Source of the DNA: Acidobacteriota bacterium
GTDB taxonomy: Bacteria > Acidobacteriota > Terriglobia > Terriglobales > Acidobacteriaceae
NCBI GenBank assembly: GCA_021780095.1
Contig: JAJXZK010000177.1
Span: forward strand, 1-28,844
DNA length: 28,844 bases
Direction of reading: 5' to 3'
This document shows, piece after piece, positions 24,874 through 28,844 of the stretch. Position 1 is the first letter of the stretch. Each line of letters begins with the position of its first letter. The notes below the pieces were generated by a model. The model did no database searches and was not told where the DNA came from. It saw only the letters and a program-made list of their open reading frames with translations. The position numbers and the translations under genes are program-made.

Positions 24874-25086
24874 TTAGCTGTCTTTGCGATAGAGCAGATC
24901 GCGGATGGCGCCGCGGCGCGCTTCGTTGAGGCCGCTGTCGCCTTTGTGTGCATCGGTGGGGCGACTGCCTGCGTTGGTGGACTCGGGCTCACTGCATGCA
25001 GGACAACGGTTGGCGAAGCCGGGTTTGTCCGGCTTCAATTCAAACTCTTCCGAGCAAACCACACAAACTTTGATGGGAAAAGACAT
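24874..25086 (-). CDS. Small zinc-ribbon protein, hypothetical
   Basis: A 70-residue protein with two CxxC pairs (VCVVC, C8/C11; RCPAC, C28/C31) separated by 16 residues, a rubredoxin-like zinc ribbon. The second half is polar and charged (NAGSRPTDAHKGDSGLNEAR) and ends RDLLYRKDS, probably an unstructured tail with a helix. GGAG lies 9 bases before the ATG at 25086. Small proteins of this type can bind RNA polymerase, ribosomes or partner enzymes; nothing here tells which. Confidence 0.7.
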   Translation of the reverse strand: MSFPIKVCVVCSEEFELKPDKPGFANRCPACSEPESTNAGSRPTDAHKGDSGLNEARRGAIRDLLYRKDS

Positions 25087-25165
25087 ACATCTTTACTCCG
25101 ACGATTAAATCCCACTCAAGCCAAAAGGGGCTTGGATGGGCCGCCCGATCGAGGCGACGTACAAA

Positions 25166-26233
25166 TTATTTTCCCACATATCGGTCGAAGAATTTCGCCA
25201 TGTCCTGGTCCGCCTCACGCGACTCCGGCAAATTCACATCGTTCCAGAACGCGTGCGGCAATCCTTCGAAAACGATCAGGTGCGCGTCGACTCCCGCGTT
25301 CAGGAAGGAGCGATGCAGAATGGTCGTGCCGCTCAACAGCATGTCCCGTTCGCTGGTGATGAATAGTGTCGGAGGCAGGCCGGTCAGGTCGGCGTATACC
25401 GGAGACAGGACCGGATCTTTCGGGCTGGTGGAAGCCACGTATTCTGGATCGTGCGTGCCTGAGGGCGGCTCATGATATCCGGAGAGGCCGTCCAACGCAT
25501 ACATCGATTGCGAATCTCCGGGGCGATCAAAGTCGCCCATGCCGGAGAAAATCCCCAGCGCGGCGGGCTGCGGCAATCCAAGCTGCTTCAGCTTGGAAGC
25601 CATTTCGCCGGTCAGGATCGCGCCTGCTGAGGTGCCGTAGATGGCCATATTTTTCGGCTGGTGCGTTTTCAACTCTTCTTTATAGACGGCGACGATGTCG
25701 TCGAGTCCGGCTGGAAAGGGATGTTCGGGCGCGAGGCGGTAGAGCACCGCAATCACCTTGGTCTGGGTCAGGTTGGCGATCGGTACTGTTTCGGTCAAGG
25801 AGCCAGAATCCGAATTGAAGCCGCCGCCATGGATATTGATCAGAACTCGATCCTGCTTCTCGGCGGGGATATGCAGCGGACGGATGATAAGCACCGGGAC
25901 GCCTGCGATGGTGCTGTGCGATACGTTCACCGGATATACCTGTTCGAACTCCTTTCCCGCGCGGGCCTGCCAGGAATCCGTGCCCTTCCGCCGCTGCTCG
26001 AGAGAAACGTTCGGCTTGGCATCGGACATGGGTCGAGCCAGGAATTGGCGGGCTTGAGGACTGACGGTTTTAGGGATGGGAACGATGCGCGTGACATGGG
26101 CGGTTCCCTGGGGATCGATGTAGCTGGAATCTCTTGTTGGCGCGGTGGCTGCTGTTGTTTGTGCCGAGATTGCTGCGGGGGAGACCAGGAGAGCGACGAA
26201 GATCCAAGCGGCGAAGAGATTGTATTTCTTCAT
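25166..26233 (-). CDS. Exported HSL-family alpha/beta-hydrolase (esterase)
   Basis: A 355-residue protein starting at ATG 26233 (MKKYNLFAAWIFVALLVSP), which gives a signal peptide cleaved near AISAQ at residue 25; an earlier in-frame start would precede the signal by 26 residues. It belongs to the hormone-sensitive-lipase group: oxyanion motif NIHGGGFNS (HGGG 135-138), VLYRLAPEHPFPAGLDD, nucleophile elbow GTSAGA with S202, acid D297 in TSERDML and H327 in GLPHAFW. Esterase activity on small acyl or aryl esters outside the cytoplasm is likely; the natural substrate is unknown. It is divergent from the efflux operon with 159 bases between. Confidence 0.93.
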   Translation of the reverse strand: MKKYNLFAAWIFVALLVSPAAISAQTTAATAPTRDSSYIDPQGTAHVTRIVPIPKTVSPQARQFLARPMSDAKPNVSLEQRRKGTDSWQARAGKEFEQVYPVNVSHSTIAGVPVLIIRPLHIPAEKQDRVLINIHGGGFNSDSGSLTETVPIANLTQTKVIAVLYRLAPEHPFPAGLDDIVAVYKEELKTHQPKNMAIYGTSAGAILTGEMASKLKQLGLPQPAALGIFSGMGDFDRPGDSQSMYALDGLSGYHEPPSGTHDPEYVASTSPKDPVLSPVYADLTGLPPTLFITSERDMLLSGTTILHRSFLNAGVDAHLIVFEGLPHAFWNDVNLPESREADQDMAKFFDRYVGK

Positions 26234-26392
26234 GCCAGCCACTATACCTGCTTTGCGTCGCGGCGCCCCGGCATTGCGGCTGAAGAGATTCGCGGTGCGG
26301 GACCAGGCCATTGCGTGACGGCGAAGATACTCTCAGCGCGTTCGATGCGCCATCTTAAGGTTATCTTCAGCCGACACCCATACAAATGAGTT

Positions 26393-27877
26393 ATGTGCTT
26401 TCGCGCGACGGTTCATCCGCGCCTATCTAAGGCCCCCAGGTCGCGGACCCAGGGATGTTTGCTCTCGAAGAGATGGTGTGCGATGTTGCTCTTGACGGGG
26501 CTGGCAATGTGCTGGCATCGAAGTGTGTCGCAGGTATTGGTGCAAGCGCCCGCGCCTGCAGATCATGCATTGGTAGTGGCTTCCGCGCCGCAGGCGTCTC
26601 AGCCGGCCGCGGCGACTACCGGTGCTCCCGCCACAATTACGCTGCAGGAAGCAATCGATCGAGCGGGGCGGTATTACGCGCAGTACAGGGCGGCGGTGAT
26701 GAACGCCGATCTTGCAAAGCAAGACCGTCTTCAGGCTCGGGCAGCGATGCTTCCCTCGGTCGGCTATACCCAGCAATATTTGGGGACGCAAGGGAATGGA
26801 AGAATTCCAACGGGTCGCTTCGTTACCAATGACGGCGTCCATGTGTACCGGGCGTGGGGCGTGGTTCATGAGGACATGCCAGCGGGTTTCTTCACGCTGG
26901 CGCCCTACCGACGCGCGCAAGCGGCCGATGCTTTTGCGCAGGCGCAGGCTGAAATTGCGAGGCGAGGGCTGACGGTGACGGTGACGACTCTTTATTACAA
27001 CGCCATCGTTGCGCAACGTGGAAATATAAGCGCCCAGCAGAATCTGGATTCGGCGACCGAGTTTCTGGCGACGGCGAAAGACCTGGAAAAGGGCGGAGAA
27101 ATTCCTCATGCCGATGTTGTGAAGGCGCAGCTACAGTTCGATCAAGAGAAGATCGCGCTTCAGGAAGCGCAGTTGGCGATGGCGCGCACGCACCTGGCCT
27201 TGGCCGTTCTGTTGTCGCCGGTTTTGGATGAAAATTTCACGACGGTCGATGATCTGGGCAATCCTCCAGCACTGCCCTCCTTGGATCAGGTGGATGGAAT
27301 GGCCGAACGCGCCAACCCATATATCCGCTCGGCGATGGCTGCGCTAAAACAGGCGAATGTCGATGTCTCGATCGCCCGGGCTGGTTTTTTCCCCACCTTC
27401 ACGCTGGATGCGGACTATGGCATTGAGGCTAACGCTTTCGCGCTGCACAGCAGGGTGGCCGCCCAACCAGAAAAGGGAGTTCTGCCGAATCTCGGGTATT
27501 TCGTCACTGCGGGCATGAATGTTCCTATCTGGAATTGGGGCTCTACGGAAAGCAAGGTGCGTCAGGCAAAATATCGGCGTCAGCAAGCGCGGGTGGAGCT
27601 GTCGCAAGCGCAACGGGAGGCGCTGAGTAATTTGAGCGCGTACTATGACGAGGCCAAGGTGGCTCGCTCAGAGCTTGCAACGCTGCAGCAGGACGCGAAT
27701 CTTGCCGCCGATTCTCTCCGCCTGACAAAGTTGCAATATAAGGCGGGGGATGCGATCGAGCTTGAGGTGTTGAGCGCGCAAACCGCGCTTTCTTCCGCGA
27801 AAAATGCATTGGATATGGGAGGGGCCCGTTATCGGGTCGCTCTGGCAACGCTGCAGACCTTGACAGGAGAGTTTTGA
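26393..27877 (+). CDS. TolC-family outer-membrane efflux channel
   Basis: A protein of up to 494 residues forming the outer-membrane duct of a tripartite pump. It has a hydrophobic export signal around residues 30-45 (LLLTGLAMCW), a Pro/Ala-rich linker, and two OEP repeats with long heptad helices: ITLQEAIDRAGRYYAQYRAA, AEIARRGLTVTVTTLYYNAI, FDQEKIALQEAQLAMARTHL, ARVELSQAQREALSNLSAYY and ALDMGGARYRVALATLQTLTG. The first ATG at 26393 has no clear ribosome-binding site; TTG 26459 or ATG 26483 would leave a more compact signal, so the true start is uncertain. Its TGA overlaps the ATG of the adaptor gene (TGATG), which implies translational coupling. Confidence 0.93.
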   Translation: MCFRATVHPRLSKAPRSRTQGCLLSKRWCAMLLLTGLAMCWHRSVSQVLVQAPAPADHALVVASAPQASQPAAATTGAPATITLQEAIDRAGRYYAQYRAAVMNADLAKQDRLQARAAMLPSVGYTQQYLGTQGNGRIPTGRFVTNDGVHVYRAWGVVHEDMPAGFFTLAPYRRAQAADAFAQAQAEIARRGLTVTVTTLYYNAIVAQRGNISAQQNLDSATEFLATAKDLEKGGEIPHADVVKAQLQFDQEKIALQEAQLAMARTHLALAVLLSPVLDENFTTVDDLGNPPALPSLDQVDGMAERANPYIRSAMAALKQANVDVSIARAGFFPTFTLDADYGIEANAFALHSRVAAQPEKGVLPNLGYFVTAGMNVPIWNWGSTESKVRQAKYRRQQARVELSQAQREALSNLSAYYDEAKVARSELATLQQDANLAADSLRLTKLQYKAGDAIELEVLSAQTALSSAKNALDMGGARYRVALATLQTLTGEF

Positions 27878-28844
27878 TGCATCGGGTGAAGGAAGCGGGA
27901 TGTCTTGCACTGGGCGTTCGGACGGGTTCAGGAGCGCAGCGGGTGCGGCTTCGAATTCTCTCATTCTGCATGGCGACGATGGTGGCGTCGACGCTGATGG
28001 CGATTTTGTCCGGGTGCAGCAGTGACAATACGGTGCCGCCGCCAGAGCCGATTGTGAGTGTCGAGAGCGCGCCTGCAAAGTTGCAAACCATCACCGACAT
28101 GGTGTCTGCGGAAGGCGTGTTGTATCCCATTCATCAGGCATCCATCTCTCCGAAAATTACAGCGCCGGTGCGCAAGTTTTATGTGCAACGAGGCGACAAG
28201 GTGCATCGCGGGCAATTGCTGGCGGTGCTGGAGAATAAGGATCTGGCCGCCGCCGTTGTGTCGGCGCAAGGCGGCTTCGATCAGGCGCAGGCGACGTATG
28301 CTTCGACGACTTCGTCAGGGCTGCCGGAAGAAATTCAGACTGCAAATCTGAACCTGGTGAATGCCAAGGCTACGTTGGAGGCCCAGGGGAAGCTCTATGA
28401 CAGCGAGAACAAGCTGTACCAGCAGGGCGCGATTGCGCGCAAGCAATTGGATGCGACGAAAGTCGCGCTGACGGCGGCCCAGAGTGCGTATTCGACAGCG
28501 GAGAAACACTTACAAAACCTGCAAGCGGCTGGGATGGCGCAGCAGAAGAAGGCAGCGCGGGGGCAACTTGAATCGGCGCACGGACAATACCTGGGCGCCG
28601 CTGCGCAGTTGGGATATACGGAGATCCGCAGCCCGATCGATGGCGCGGTTGCGGATCGTGCTGTCTACCCCGGAGACATTGCGGCCGCTGGGACGCCGCT
28701 GTTGATTGTGATGGACATCTCGAAGGTGGTGGTGCGGCTGCATATTCCGCAACAACAGGCACAGTTGCTGCAACTGGGTCAGGCGGCGACGCTGCGCGTT
28801 CCGGGGCTGGACAAGGATGTTCCCGCCAAAGTGACCGTATTGAG
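27877..28844 (+). CDS. Periplasmic adaptor (HlyD/RND membrane-fusion) lipoprotein, partial
   Basis: The frame is open from ATG 27877 to the window end, 322 codons without a stop, so the 3' end is missing. It starts on the last base of the tolC-like stop, with AGGAG 7-8 bases upstream. A long N-terminus leads to a lipobox ILSGC (lipidated C47). The family pattern follows: a beta-barrel/lipoyl half with ISPKITAPVRKFYVQRGDKVHRGQLLAVLE, alpha-helical hairpin segments (LNLVNAKATLEAQGKLYDSE, QLDATKVALTAAQSAYSTAE), the second lipoyl half TEIRSPIDGAVADRAVYPGD and IVMDISKVVVRLHIPQ. It links an inner-membrane pump, expected just downstream, to the TolC-like channel. The transported substrate cannot be predicted. 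Confidence 0.93.
   Translation, partial: MHRVKEAGCLALGVRTGSGAQRVRLRILSFCMATMVASTLMAILSGCSSDNTVPPPEPIVSVESAPAKLQTITDMVSAEGVLYPIHQASISPKITAPVRKFYVQRGDKVHRGQLLAVLENKDLAAAVVSAQGGFDQAQATYASTTSSGLPEEIQTANLNLVNAKATLEAQGKLYDSENKLYQQGAIARKQLDATKVALTAAQSAYSTAEKHLQNLQAAGMAQQKKAARGQLESAHGQYLGAAAQLGYTEIRSPIDGAVADRAVYPGDIAAAGTPLLIVMDISKVVVRLHIPQQQAQLLQLGQAATLRVPGLDKDVPAKVTVL

Overview
The window is a stretch of chromosome, about 60% GC by eye, from what is most likely an acidobacterium (Acidobacteriota, Terriglobia-like). That assignment is an inference from gene content (FecR/DUF6600 protein, DUF2393-like protein, MerR regulator, egtB-egtD pair, tandem tldD-tldE) and from intergenic hairpins ending in TGGGGCACCCA, a style I associate with this phylum. 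Nothing here is a definitive taxonomic marker. No tRNA, rRNA, CRISPR array, phage or complete insertion sequence was seen.

Layout. 1-1087: 3' part of secA. 1226-2661: two minus-strand envelope genes (zinc-ribbon membrane protein, lipoprotein). 2765-2959: a strong promoter, a structured transcript and an intrinsic terminator with no reading frame, which I call as a non-coding RNA with 6S-like folding. 3145-4833: secreted FecR/DUF6600 protein. 5106-5705: MerR regulator. 5961-6899 (minus): OmpA-like protein with a near-perfect sigma-54 promoter upstream and an intrinsic terminator downstream. 7166-7738 (minus): membrane-anchored DUF2393-like protein. 7933-8055: an overlooked 40-residue membrane peptide with its own ribosome-binding site. 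8161-8988 (minus): DnaC-like ATPase. 9125-10619: rpmE and a tRNA-dihydrouridine synthase, separated by a terminator. 10638-12739 (minus): a DinB/YfiT protein overlapping a PD-(D/E)XK nuclease-like gene. 12915-15868: tldD and tldE.

15962-19051 (minus): an operon of a VIT1/CCC1-type transporter, egtB (ergothioneine sulfoxide synthase) and egtD (histidine trimethylase), the last two sharing four bases. 19116-21077 (minus): a DUF5522-like Cys-rich protein and murJ. 21417-22793: tryptophanase. 22812-23249 (minus): exported cupin. 23470-24636 (minus): an AlbA_2-domain gene with lower GC than its neighbours, probably acquired. 24874-26233 (minus): a small zinc-ribbon protein and an exported HSL-family esterase. 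26393-28844: TolC-like outer-membrane channel followed by a lipoprotein periplasmic adaptor cut by the window edge, the start of a tripartite efflux operon.

Most genes are housekeeping or envelope functions. The items most worth a second look are the 2799-2959 RNA, the sigma-54 OmpA promoter, the 40-residue peptide, the overlapping nuclease/YfiT pair, the REP-like hairpin repeats, and the low-GC AlbA_2 gene. I did not find a convincing new multi-gene system.
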